From the NCBI RefSeq assembly GCF_024519455.1, contig NZ_JALJRY010000001.1, positions 136,972-200,971 of the forward strand: DNA of 64,000 bases. Reading direction: 5' to 3'. Positions 48,700 through 56,878 of the stretch are shown here, piece by piece. The stretch comes from Streptomyces sp. STR69. GTDB lineage: Bacteria > Actinomycetota > Actinomycetes > Streptomycetales > Streptomycetaceae. The first letter of the stretch is position 1, and every line of letters starts with the position of its first letter. Below the pieces are notes generated by a model. That model did no database searches. It was not told the origin of the DNA and was given only the letters and a program-made list of their open reading frames with translations. The position numbers and the translations under genes are program-made.

Positions 48700-51456
48700 A
48701 TGAAGCAGCAGGGTGTGCACCCCGAAGACGCGGAGGGTACCTCTGACGCTGCGTCGCGCCCGGACACCGCCGACGCGCCCGAGCAGGACCCCTCGGAGGG
48801 ACCCGCCGAGACGCCCGCGGCAGACCCCGCGCCCGGCCTCGACGACTGCGACGGCGAGACGCACGCCGAAGAGGTCGAGGGCGACGAACCGCTCCTCCCC
48901 GCGCGCGTGCACCGCCCTTCCGATCTCATGCGGCTCCTGGTGGGCTTTCTTGCGATCGTCGTACTGCTCGCGATCGCCGCGTTCGCGCACGGCACGACCT
49001 CGGGGCTCGAACAGGACATCAACAAGGGCACCGGCCAGGCGCCCGACCTGCTGATCAAGATCGCGGGGCTGGCGTCGAGCATCGCCATCCTGTTGGTGCC
49101 GGTCGCCTTCGCGATCGAGCGGCTGATCAAGCGCGACGGACTGCGCATCGCCGACGGCGTGCTCGCCGCGGTCCTCGCCCACGGAGTGACACTCGCCACG
49201 GACCTGTGGGTCGCCAAGGCCGCCCCGGGGTCGATCCAGGAGGCGCTCACCCAGCCCTCTCCCGGTGACATCCACGCCCTCACCGACCCGGTGCACGGCT
49301 ATCTGGCGCCCGTCATCGCCTATATGACGGCCGTGGGCATGTCCCGGAGGCCTCGCTGGCGCTCCGTGCTGTGGATCGTGCTGCTGCTCGATGCCTTCTC
49401 GATGCTGGTCACCGGGTACACGACGCCGTTCTCGATCATCCTGACGGTGCTGATCGGCTGGACCGTCGCCTACGGGACGCTGTATGCGGTGGGCTCCCCC
49501 AACGTCCGTCCCACCGGCCGGACACTGATGGCGGGCCTGCGGACGGTCGGCTTCCACCCGGTGGGCGCGGCCCGCGAGGAGGCCGTCGACACGGAGGACG
49601 GCGATCGCGGCCGGCGCTATTTCGTCACCCTGGAGGACGGTCCACCGCTGGACGTCACCGTGGTCGACCGGGAACAGCAGGCCCAGGGCTTCTTCTACCG
49701 CGCGTGGCGCAATCTGACGCTCCGGGGCTTCGCCACCCGCAGCAGCCTCCAGTCGCTGCGCCAGGCGCTGGAGCAGGAGGCCCTGCTCGCCTACGCGGCG
49801 ATCGCGGCCGGGGCCAACGCCCCCAAGCTGATCGCGACCTCGGAACTCGGCCCCGACGCCGTCATGCTCGTCTACGAGCACACCGGTGGGCACACTCTCG
49901 ACTCGCTCGCGGACGAGGAGATCACCGACGATCTGCTGCGCCTGACCTGGCACCAGGTGCAGGCGTTGCAGTCGCGGCGCATCGCCCACCGCAGGCTCGC
50001 CGGTGACGCGATTCTGGTGGATCGTTCCGGCAAGGTGATCCTGACCGACCTGCGGGGCGGTGAGATCGCGGCCGGTGAACTGCTGCTGCGCATGGACGTC
50101 GCCCAGTTGGTGACGACGCTCGGGCTGCGGGTGGGCGCCGAGCGCGCGGTGGCGTCGGCGGTCGGTGTCCTCGGTCCCGACGCCGTGGCGGACTGTCTGC
50201 CGATGCTCCAGCCCATCGCGCTGTCGCGCTCCACGCGCGCGACGCTGCGCCGGCTGTCCCGGGAGCGGGCCCAGCGGGAGCGCGAGGCGATCCTTGAGGC
50301 GTCCCGGCAGACCAGGCTGGCCCACGCGGCGGCGAACGCGGAGAGCGGCTCCACGCCCGAACTCGAAAAGCCCGACAAGAAGGCCGTACGGGCGGAGCAG
50401 CGGGCCGAGAAACGGGCCATCGACGATGCCCTGGACGAGGCGCGCGAGGAGGATCTGCTCACCCAGATCCGCCACCAGGTGCTGCTGATCAGACCGCAGG
50501 CGCCGGTCGAACCGGCTCGTCTGGAGCGGGTGCGGCCCCGCACACTGATCAGTTTCATCGCAGGCGCGATCGGCGCGTACTTCCTGCTGACGCAGCTCAC
50601 GCACATCGAGTTCGGTCCGCTCGTCGCCAACGCCCAGTGGGGCTGGGTGGCCGCGGCCGTGCTGTTCTCGGCGCTGAGCTACTTCGCGGCGGCGATGGCC
50701 CTCCTGGGGTTCGTGCCGGAGCGGGTGCCGTTCCTGCGGGCGGTGGCGGCGCAGGTCGCCGGGTCGTTCGTGAAGATCGTGGCCCCGGCCGCGGTCGGCG
50801 GTGTCGCCCTGAACACACGCTTCCTGCAGCGTGCCGGGGTGCGGCCCGGGCTCGCGGTGGCGAGTGTCGGTGCGTCGCAACTGTTCGGCCTGGGCTGCCA
50901 CATCCTGATGTTGCTGTCGTTCGGCTATCTGACCGGCACCGAGAAGACACCGTCGCTGTCACCCTCCAGGACGGTCATCGCCGGGCTGTTGACGGTGGCA
51001 GTGCTCGTGCTCGTGGTGACATCGGTGCCGTTCCTGCGGAAGTTCCTCGTCACGCGCGTGCGGTCGCTGTTCGCGGGGGTCATCCCGCGCATGCTCGACG
51101 TGTTGCAGCGACCGCAGAAGCTGATCACCGGCATCGGCGGCATGCTGCTGCTGACGGCCTGCTTCGTGATGTGCCTGGACGCGTCGATCCGGGCGTTCGG
51201 CGACCAGTCGACGTCGCTCAGCCTGGCCAGCGTCGCCGTCGTCTTCCTCGCGGGCAACGCGCTCGGTTCCGCGGCCCCCACGCCGGGCGGTGTGGGCGCG
51301 GTCGAGGCGAGCCTGACACTCGGTCTGATCGCCGTCGGCCTGCCCAAGGAGGTCGCCGCCCCCGCGGTGCTGCTGTACCGGCTGCTGACGCTGTGGATTC
51401 CGGTGCTGCCGGGCTGGCTGTTCTTCAACCACCTGTCCCGCAAGGGCTCCCTGTAG
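48700..51456 (+). CDS. Kinase-like / LPG-synthase-type (UPF0104) membrane protein
   Basis: A 918-aa multi-domain membrane protein. After an acidic disordered N-terminus (1-60) come about six helices; then a soluble module (about 280-480) resembling a degenerate protein-kinase or ABC1-like fold (VMLVYEHTGGHTLDSL, IAHRRLAGDAILVDRSGKVILTDLRGGEI); then a charged coiled region; then 8 helices of the lysylphosphatidylglycerol-synthase/UPF0104 transmembrane family (SFVKIVAPAAVGGVALNTRFLQ, AGNALGSAAPTPGGVGAVEASLTLGL). UPF0104 proteins include flippases and aminoacyl-phospholipid synthases, but the aminoacyltransferase domain is absent. Possible role: lipid or polysaccharide-precursor transport under control of the kinase-like module. 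The ATG at 48700 has AAGAAGAG upstream; a GTG at 48676 is less likely. Confidence 0.85.
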   Translation: MKQQGVHPEDAEGTSDAASRPDTADAPEQDPSEGPAETPAADPAPGLDDCDGETHAEEVEGDEPLLPARVHRPSDLMRLLVGFLAIVVLLAIAAFAHGTTSGLEQDINKGTGQAPDLLIKIAGLASSIAILLVPVAFAIERLIKRDGLRIADGVLAAVLAHGVTLATDLWVAKAAPGSIQEALTQPSPGDIHALTDPVHGYLAPVIAYMTAVGMSRRPRWRSVLWIVLLLDAFSMLVTGYTTPFSIILTVLIGWTVAYGTLYAVGSPNVRPTGRTLMAGLRTVGFHPVGAAREEAVDTEDGDRGRRYFVTLEDGPPLDVTVVDREQQAQGFFYRAWRNLTLRGFATRSSLQSLRQALEQEALLAYAAIAAGANAPKLIATSELGPDAVMLVYEHTGGHTLDSLADEEITDDLLRLTWHQVQALQSRRIAHRRLAGDAILVDRSGKVILTDLRGGEIAAGELLLRMDVAQLVTTLGLRVGAERAVASAVGVLGPDAVADCLPMLQPIALSRSTRATLRRLSRERAQREREAILEASRQTRLAHAAANAESGSTPELEKPDKKAVRAEQRAEKRAIDDALDEAREEDLLTQIRHQVLLIRPQAPVEPARLERVRPRTLISFIAGAIGAYFLLTQLTHIEFGPLVANAQWGWVAAAVLFSALSYFAAAMALLGFVPERVPFLRAVAAQVAGSFVKIVAPAAVGGVALNTRFLQRAGVRPGLAVASVGASQLFGLGCHILMLLSFGYLTGTEKTPSLSPSRTVIAGLLTVAVLVLVVTSVPFLRKFLVTRVRSLFAGVIPRMLDVLQRPQKLITGIGGMLLLTACFVMCLDASIRAFGDQSTSLSLASVAVVFLAGNALGSAAPTPGGVGAVEASLTLGLIAVGLPKEVAAPAVLLYRLLTLWIPVLPGWLFFNHLSRKGSL

Positions 51457-51552
51457 AGCACGCCCACAGAGGAACATGGGGTACGCACGCGTGCGTACCT
51501 CGTACGGCCCGTGCCCCGAGCGCCCTGCCGTGTGCGACCTCAGGATGGGACC

Positions 51553-53097
51553 ATGCCGAACCCCTCCCGGCTGCGTGCCGTTGCCCTGACCGCCACCGTC
51601 GTCCTGCTGTCCGCCACGCTGGCGGGCTGCAGCGGCGACTCCAAGGACGAGGATCCGACGGCCCAGAAGCTGAGCTGGAAGGACTGCCCGGCCCCGTCCG
51701 AGTCGGAGGGCGGCGGCGCCGCGCCGTCGCCGCTGCCGAACGGCGACAAGTGGCAGTGCGCCACCATGAAGGCGCCTCTCGACTGGAGCAAGCCCAAGGG
51801 CGACACGATCGGGCTTGCCCTGGTCCGGGCGAAGACCAGTGGTGCCGCGAACAAGCGGATCGGGTCGCTGGTCTTCAACTTCGGCGGCCCCGGCGGCTCG
51901 GGCGTCACCACACTGCCCGCGTTCGGCGAGGACTACGCGACCCTGCGCACCCGGTACGACCTGGTGAGTTTCGACCCGCGCGGCGTCGGCCGCAGCGCCG
52001 GCGTCAAGTGCGAGAGCGACTCCCAGCTCGACGAGTACTTCCAGCAGGACGCCACACCGGACGACGCGGCCGAACGGACCAAGCTCCTGGCCAACACCAA
52101 GCAGTTCAACGCGGCCTGCGAGAAGAACTCCAAGAAGATGCTCCCCCAGGTGCGCACCACCGACGCGGCCCGCGACATGGACCTGATGCGCCAGGTCCTC
52201 GGCGACGACAAACTGCACTACTTCGGCATCTCCTACGGCACCGAACTCGGCGGTGTCTACGCCCACTTGTTCCCCAAGCACGTGGGTCGTGCCGTCTTCG
52301 ACGCGGTCGTCGACCCCACGCAGAACACCGAGCAGGGCTCCCTGGGACAGGCCAAGGGCTTCCAACTGGCGCTCGACAACTTCGCCGACGACTGCACGTC
52401 GAAAACCACGGACTGCCCGATCGGCGACACCGCACAGGACGTCAAGGACCGCATCGCCAAGCTGCTCAAGAGCCTCGACAGCAAGCCGATCCCGGGCATC
52501 TTCCCCCGCCGGCTGACCCAGACCGCCGCGACCAACGGCATCGCGCAGGCGCTGTACTCCAAGGACTTCTGGGAGTACCTCACCGAGGGGCTCGAACAGG
52601 CCTACAGCGGTGACGGCAAGGTCCTCATGGTGCTGTCCGACTCGATGAACGGGCGCAGCGAGAACGGCGAGTACAGCAACATCGCCGCGGCGAACGTCGC
52701 CATCAACTGCGCCGACGAGAAGCCGCGCTACACCACCGGCTACGTGGAGCAGAAGCTGCCCGAGTTCCGGGCCGCCTCTCCCCTGTTCGGGGACTTCCTG
52801 GCCTGGTCCATGGTCACCTGCACCGACTGGGCCGTGGCAGGTGCCGCCGACCATCCCGACGTGAGCGCGGCCGGTTCGGCGCCGATCCTCGTCGTGGGCA
52901 ACACCGGCGACCCGGCCACGCCGTACGAGGGCGCGCGGAAGATGGTGGACGCGCTGGGCAAGGGCGTCGCGGTCGAGCTGACGTACAGGGGCCAGGGGCA
53001 CGGGGCGTACGACAGCAAGAACAAGTGCGTGCAAAGCGCGGTGAACGGCTATCTGCTGAACGGGAAAGTGCCGGCGGCCGGCAGCATCTGCTCCTGA
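51553..53097 (+). CDS. Secreted tripeptidyl-aminopeptidase-like lipoprotein (Slp/TAP family), copy 1
   Basis: A 514-aa exported alpha/beta hydrolase. Signal peptide with lipobox LAGC (Cys26). Serine elbow HYFGISYGTELGG, cap domain, late acidic strand ILVVGNTGDPATPYEGA and catalytic His in YRGQGHGAYDS. Family: Streptomyces tripeptidyl aminopeptidases and Slp mycelial proteinases. LVFNFGGPGGSGVTTLPA forms the oxyanion region. Highly similar over its length to the next gene, so a tandem duplicate. Likely extracellular trimming of peptides for uptake. Confidence 0.92.
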   Translation: MPNPSRLRAVALTATVVLLSATLAGCSGDSKDEDPTAQKLSWKDCPAPSESEGGGAAPSPLPNGDKWQCATMKAPLDWSKPKGDTIGLALVRAKTSGAANKRIGSLVFNFGGPGGSGVTTLPAFGEDYATLRTRYDLVSFDPRGVGRSAGVKCESDSQLDEYFQQDATPDDAAERTKLLANTKQFNAACEKNSKKMLPQVRTTDAARDMDLMRQVLGDDKLHYFGISYGTELGGVYAHLFPKHVGRAVFDAVVDPTQNTEQGSLGQAKGFQLALDNFADDCTSKTTDCPIGDTAQDVKDRIAKLLKSLDSKPIPGIFPRRLTQTAATNGIAQALYSKDFWEYLTEGLEQAYSGDGKVLMVLSDSMNGRSENGEYSNIAAANVAINCADEKPRYTTGYVEQKLPEFRAASPLFGDFLAWSMVTCTDWAVAGAADHPDVSAAGSAPILVVGNTGDPATPYEGARKMVDALGKGVAVELTYRGQGHGAYDSKNKCVQSAVNGYLLNGKVPAAGSICS

Positions 53098-53137
53098 CTC
53101 TCCCTCCGATATTCGAGAAAAGGCGCAGGTCAAACGG

Positions 53138-53146
53138 TTATCCACA
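53138..53146 (+). promoter_or_regulatory. DnaA-box-like site TTATCCACA
   Basis: A perfect match to the general bacterial DnaA box (TTATNCACA) in the short gap between the two Slp-like genes; single, no cluster nearby. Confidence 0.4.
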
Positions 53147-53234
53147 GGCCGTCACGGGCTCAGCTCGCGCCGCCTACTATGGCCTGACCGCCATCCGCGG
53201 CGTGACGCGGACGGCCTGCGAGGGGGGAATTCAC

Positions 53235-54797
53235 ATGGCGCGATTCGTACGGTGGACGGCTCTGGTGGCCGCCGCCGCACTGCTGACGGCCGGCTGTAGC
53301 AGCGGCTCGTCGGACGACAGCAAGAGCGGCGCGGGCACGGGGGAAGCCAAGCCGTCCGCAGCCGACTCGTCCTCTGCTGCGTCCACCACGGCCGCGCTGC
53401 CCGCATCGCTGACCGCGCAGAAGCTCGGCTGGGGGCGTTGCAAGGCCACCGCCGACTCGGCCGCGCCCAGCAGCGACTGGCAGTGCGCGACGCTCAAGGT
53501 GCCGCTGGACTGGACGAAGCCGGACGGTTCCACGATCGGGCTCGCGCTGATCCGCTCGAAGGCGACCGGCGGCGACCGCATCGGCTCGCTCCTGTTCAAC
53601 TTCGGTGGCCCCGGCGGCTCGGGCGTGGACTACATGCCGGCGTACGCCACCACCGTGTCCGCGCTGCACGAGCACTACGACCTGGTGAGCTGGGACCCGC
53701 GCGGGGTCGCCGCCAGCGAGGGCGTCCGCTGCCGCGGTGACAAGGCGATCCAGGCCGCCGAGGACGTGGACGCCACACCGGACACAGCGGCCGAGGCGAA
53801 GGCGTACTTCCAGGACGCGACCGACTTCGGCAAGGGCTGTGAGAAGGCCGCCGGAAAGCTGATGGCGCACGTGTCGACGACCGATACGGCCCGCGACATG
53901 GACCTGATGCGCCAGGTCCTGGGTGACACGAAGATGCACTACTTCGGCATCTCGTACGGCACCGAACTCGGCGGTGTCTACGCCCACTTGTTCCCGAAGA
54001 AGGTGGGGCGGCTGATCCTGGACGCGGTCGTCGACCCGACCGCCGACTCGGTGGGCCACGCCCTGAACCAGACCCGGGGCTTCCAACGCGCCCTGGACGA
54101 CTATCTCAAGTCGACGGGACAGGACCCCGCGCAGGGTTCGAAGAAGATCGCGGCCCTGTTGAAGCAGATCGACAGCAAGCCGCTTGCGACCTCGACGGGG
54201 CGGAAGCTGACCCAGACGCTCGCCCTGACCGGCATCGTCCTTCCGCTGTACAGCAAGCAGAGCTGGCCCACGCTGACCAGTGCTCTGGACTCCGCGAAGG
54301 GGGGCGACGGCTCGGAGCTGCTGGCGCTCGCCGACGGCTACAACGACCGTGACAGCGCGGGCCACTACGGCACGACGACGCATTCACAACGGGTCATATC
54401 GTGCTTGGACGACAAGCAGCGGCCGACGCCCGAGCAGACGCAGAAGCTGCTGCCCGAGTTCGAGAAGATCTCTCCCGTGTTCGGCGACTTCCTGGGCTGG
54501 GACACGGCCGGGTGGTGTCACGACTGGCCGGTGGCAGGGCAGTACGACACCCCCGAGGTCAGCGCGTCCGGTGCGGCGCCGATCCTGGTGGTCGGCAACA
54601 CCGGGGACCCGGCGACACCGTACGAGGGTGCCCGCAAGATGGTCGACGAGCTGGGCAAGGGCGTCGGTGTGGAGCTCACCTGGAAGGGCGAGGGCCATGG
54701 CGCGTACGGCAGCGGGAGCGACTGTGTCGACTCGACGGTGGACGCGTATCTGCTGAAGGGGACGGTGCCCAAGGACGGCAAGGTCTGCGCCTCGTAG
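53235..54797 (+). CDS. Secreted tripeptidyl-aminopeptidase-like lipoprotein (Slp/TAP family), copy 2
   Basis: A 520-aa paralogue of the preceding gene. Lipobox LTAGC (Cys21), then a Ser/Thr-rich linker, GGPGGSGVDYMPAYAT, HYFGISYGTELGGVYAHLFPKKVG, ILVVGNTGDPATPYEGARKM and GEGHGAYGSGSDC. The nucleophile Ser, Asp and His are retained, so both copies should be active. Ribosome site GAGGGGGG is well placed. It has its own 137-nt upstream region and ends at a terminator. Confidence 0.93.
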   Translation: MARFVRWTALVAAAALLTAGCSSGSSDDSKSGAGTGEAKPSAADSSSAASTTAALPASLTAQKLGWGRCKATADSAAPSSDWQCATLKVPLDWTKPDGSTIGLALIRSKATGGDRIGSLLFNFGGPGGSGVDYMPAYATTVSALHEHYDLVSWDPRGVAASEGVRCRGDKAIQAAEDVDATPDTAAEAKAYFQDATDFGKGCEKAAGKLMAHVSTTDTARDMDLMRQVLGDTKMHYFGISYGTELGGVYAHLFPKKVGRLILDAVVDPTADSVGHALNQTRGFQRALDDYLKSTGQDPAQGSKKIAALLKQIDSKPLATSTGRKLTQTLALTGIVLPLYSKQSWPTLTSALDSAKGGDGSELLALADGYNDRDSAGHYGTTTHSQRVISCLDDKQRPTPEQTQKLLPEFEKISPVFGDFLGWDTAGWCHDWPVAGQYDTPEVSASGAAPILVVGNTGDPATPYEGARKMVDELGKGVGVELTWKGEGHGAYGSGSDCVDSTVDAYLLKGTVPKDGKVCAS

Positions 54798-54837
54798 CCG
54801 GGGCGGTCGGAGCGACAGGGACAGCGGGGGCAGCGGA

Positions 54838-54869
54838 AAGGGGCCCGGCACCTGTGGTGCCGAGCCCCT
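54838..54869. terminator. Terminator between the Slp-like and moeZ genes
   Basis: A 13-position stem with one mismatch and a TGT loop between convergent genes. Confidence 0.8.
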
Positions 54870-54886
54870 CCCGGAAAGGCTTGTGC

Positions 54887-56065
54887 CTAGTAGACCGGCT
54901 TGTCGGGCTCGATCTGGTTGACCCAGCCGATCACACCGCCACCGACGTGGACCGCGTCCGCGAAGCCCGCCGACTTGAGGACCGCGAGGACTTCCGCACT
55001 TCGGACACCCGTCTTGCAGTGCAGGACGATCTTCTTGTCCTGCGGGAGGGTCTCCAGGGCGGTGCCCATGAGGAACTCGTTCTTGGGGATCAGCTTGGCG
55101 CCGGGGATCGAGACGATCTCGTACTCGTTGACCTCGCGGACATCGATGATCTCGATGTTCTCGCCGTCGTCGATCCACTCCTTGAGCTGCTTGGGAGTGA
55201 TCGTCGAGCCGGCCGCGGCCTGCTGGGCCTCCTCGGAGACGACGCCGCAGAAGGCCTCGTAGTCGATGAGCTCGGTGACGGTCGCGTTCGGGCCGCAGAC
55301 CGCGCAGTTGGGGTCCTTGCGGACCTTGACCTGGCGGTACTGCATCTCCAGGGCGTCGTAGATCATCAGGCGTCCGACGAGCGGGTCGCCGACTCCGGTA
55401 AGGACCTTGATCGCCTCGGTGACCTGGATGGAGCCGATGGACGCGCACAGCACGCCCAGGACGCCGCCCTCGGCGCAGGAGGGGACCATGCCGGGGGGCG
55501 GGGGCTCCGGGTAGAGGCAGCGGTAGCAGGGGCCGTGCTCGGACCAGAAGACCGAGGCCTGGCCGTCGAAGCGGTAGATCGAACCCCACACGTACGGCTT
55601 GTTCAGCAGTACGGCGGCGTCGTTGACCAGGTAGCGGGTCGCGAAGTTGTCCGTGCCGTCGACGATCAGGTCGTACTGGCTGAAGATGTCCATCACGTTC
55701 TCGGCCTCAAGCCGCTCTTCGTGCAGGACCACGTTCACGTACGGATTGATGCCCAGCACGGAGTCGCGCGCCGACTCCGCCTTGGAGCGGCCGATGTCGG
55801 CCTGGCTGTGGATGATCTGGCGCTGCAGGTTCGACTCGTCGACCTCGTCGAACTCCACGATGCCGAGCGTGCCCACGCCCGCCGCGGCCAGGTACATCAG
55901 CGCGGGCGAACCCAGACCGCCGGCGCCCACACACAGCACCTTGGCGTTCTTCAGCCGCTTCTGCCCGTCCATGCCCACGTCGGGGATGATCAGGTGGCGG
56001 GAGTACCTGCGGACCTCGTCTACGGTGAGCTCGGCAGCCGGCTCGACCAGGGGTGGCAGCGACAC
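54887..56065 (-). CDS. moeZ: MoeZ: adenylyltransferase/sulfurtransferase (MoeB + rhodanese)
   Basis: A 392-aa fusion of a MoeB/ThiF-type E1-like adenylation domain and a rhodanese domain. GAGGLGSPALMYLAAAGVG (residues 47-65) is the ATP-binding turn; RQIIHSQADIG carries catalytic residues; the zinc Cys pairs are CYRC and CAVC; the rhodanese active-site Cys is in LHCKTGVRSAEV. It adenylates and then thiocarboxylates small sulfur carriers: MoaD for molybdopterin, and CysO/ThiS-type proteins in actinobacteria. Starts GTG. Its promoter is a sigma-R consensus lying in the 3' end of the spherulin gene, so expression should rise in thiol stress. Mycobacterial Rv3206c is the counterpart. Confidence 0.95.
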   Translation of the reverse strand: MSLPPLVEPAAELTVDEVRRYSRHLIIPDVGMDGQKRLKNAKVLCVGAGGLGSPALMYLAAAGVGTLGIVEFDEVDESNLQRQIIHSQADIGRSKAESARDSVLGINPYVNVVLHEERLEAENVMDIFSQYDLIVDGTDNFATRYLVNDAAVLLNKPYVWGSIYRFDGQASVFWSEHGPCYRCLYPEPPPPGMVPSCAEGGVLGVLCASIGSIQVTEAIKVLTGVGDPLVGRLMIYDALEMQYRQVKVRKDPNCAVCGPNATVTELIDYEAFCGVVSEEAQQAAAGSTITPKQLKEWIDDGENIEIIDVREVNEYEIVSIPGAKLIPKNEFLMGTALETLPQDKKIVLHCKTGVRSAEVLAVLKSAGFADAVHVGGGVIGWVNQIEPDKPVY

Positions 56066-56108
56066 GGGGTCTCCGTTGGTCGGTCAATCACTACAGTTGT
56101 TCTCCCCG

Positions 56109-56135
56109 TAACACTGCCATGCCCCTCTTCATTCC
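56109..56135 (-). promoter_or_regulatory. Sigma-R promoter of moeZ
   Basis: Minus strand GGAAT (56135-56131), exactly 18 nt, GTTA (56112-56109). The -35 overlaps the stop codon of the spherulin-4-like gene. About 40 nt separates the expected start site from the moeZ GTG. Confidence 0.83.
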
Positions 56136-56878
56136 GAGACACCCATTCCGATCCGCGAGACAATCTCGTCCCAGTAGCCGGGCATGGTCTCCCAGGGGTC
56201 GCTGCGGCCCCCGCGATCGGTGCGGTCGGTGAAGTAGATGGTCGAGGCACCCTGCCAGCGGGCGATGCGCAGCGCCTCGTCGAGATGGCCGCGCGGGACG
56301 CTGTGCACGAAGTGGCAGAAGCGTTCGGGAGGGTGGTCGGCGGTCCATTCGGCGACCTGCGACCAGCGGTAGTCGCTCCACGGACCGGAGAAGGTCACCA
56401 ACTGGTCGGCGAACTCGGCGTATCCGGCGTGCGGGTGGGTGCCGTGCCCCAGGACGATGTGGGCGCCGTCGCGGATCTCGCGGAGCGCGGTGACCGTGCG
56501 GCGGACCTCGGGCAGCGCGGTGCGTCCGGTGGGGCAGCGGTCCAGGAGGAAGCCGTCGGCCCGGTACCAGTCGCGATAGCGGTGCGCCTCGGAGATCAGC
56601 TCGCCGAAGGCACGGGCGCCGTACGCGGCGTCCAGGTGACCGAGAACACGGACGCCCATGTTGCGCAGGCGTCCGACCGCTTCCAGGCAGTGCGGGTCGG
56701 GACGCGTCCCCGGGCCGGAGGCGACGTTGAGGACGACCCAGTGCAAGGGGGTTCCGGGGCGGGTGAGTTCGCCCCACTCGGCCGGTGCGACAAGGGGGTG
56801 CGCGTACCCGGGGATCCCGAAGCCCGTGCGGACGGCGGTGCTCGCGGTGCCCGGGGTCGTGCTGGTCAGATGCGGCAC
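56129..56878 (-). CDS. Spherulin-4-like (GH135/Sph3-related) protein
   Basis: A 249-aa TIM-barrel type protein of the spherulation-specific family 4. Family landmarks: FGIPGYAHPLVAP, WVVLNVASGPGTRPD, VRVLGHLDAAYGARAF and YRDWYRADGFLLDRCPTG. In the Aspergillus Sph3/GH135 enzymes, which cut galactosaminogalactan, the last motif carries an adjacent Asp-Glu pair; here it is Asp113-Arg114. No signal peptide is visible. It is the last gene of the polysaccharide-like cluster and overlaps the epimerase gene by 13 nt. Role inferred: carbohydrate binding or cleavage; substrate unproven. Confidence 0.82.
   Translation of the reverse strand: MPHLTSTTPGTASTAVRTGFGIPGYAHPLVAPAEWGELTRPGTPLHWVVLNVASGPGTRPDPHCLEAVGRLRNMGVRVLGHLDAAYGARAFGELISEAHRYRDWYRADGFLLDRCPTGRTALPEVRRTVTALREIRDGAHIVLGHGTHPHAGYAEFADQLVTFSGPWSDYRWSQVAEWTADHPPERFCHFVHSVPRGHLDEALRIARWQGASTIYFTDRTDRGGRSDPWETMPGYWDEIVSRIGMGVSE

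Noticed and set aside
53138..53146. Chromosomal replication origin
   Set aside because: A single DnaA-type box; no cluster of boxes and no dnaA/dnaN gene.
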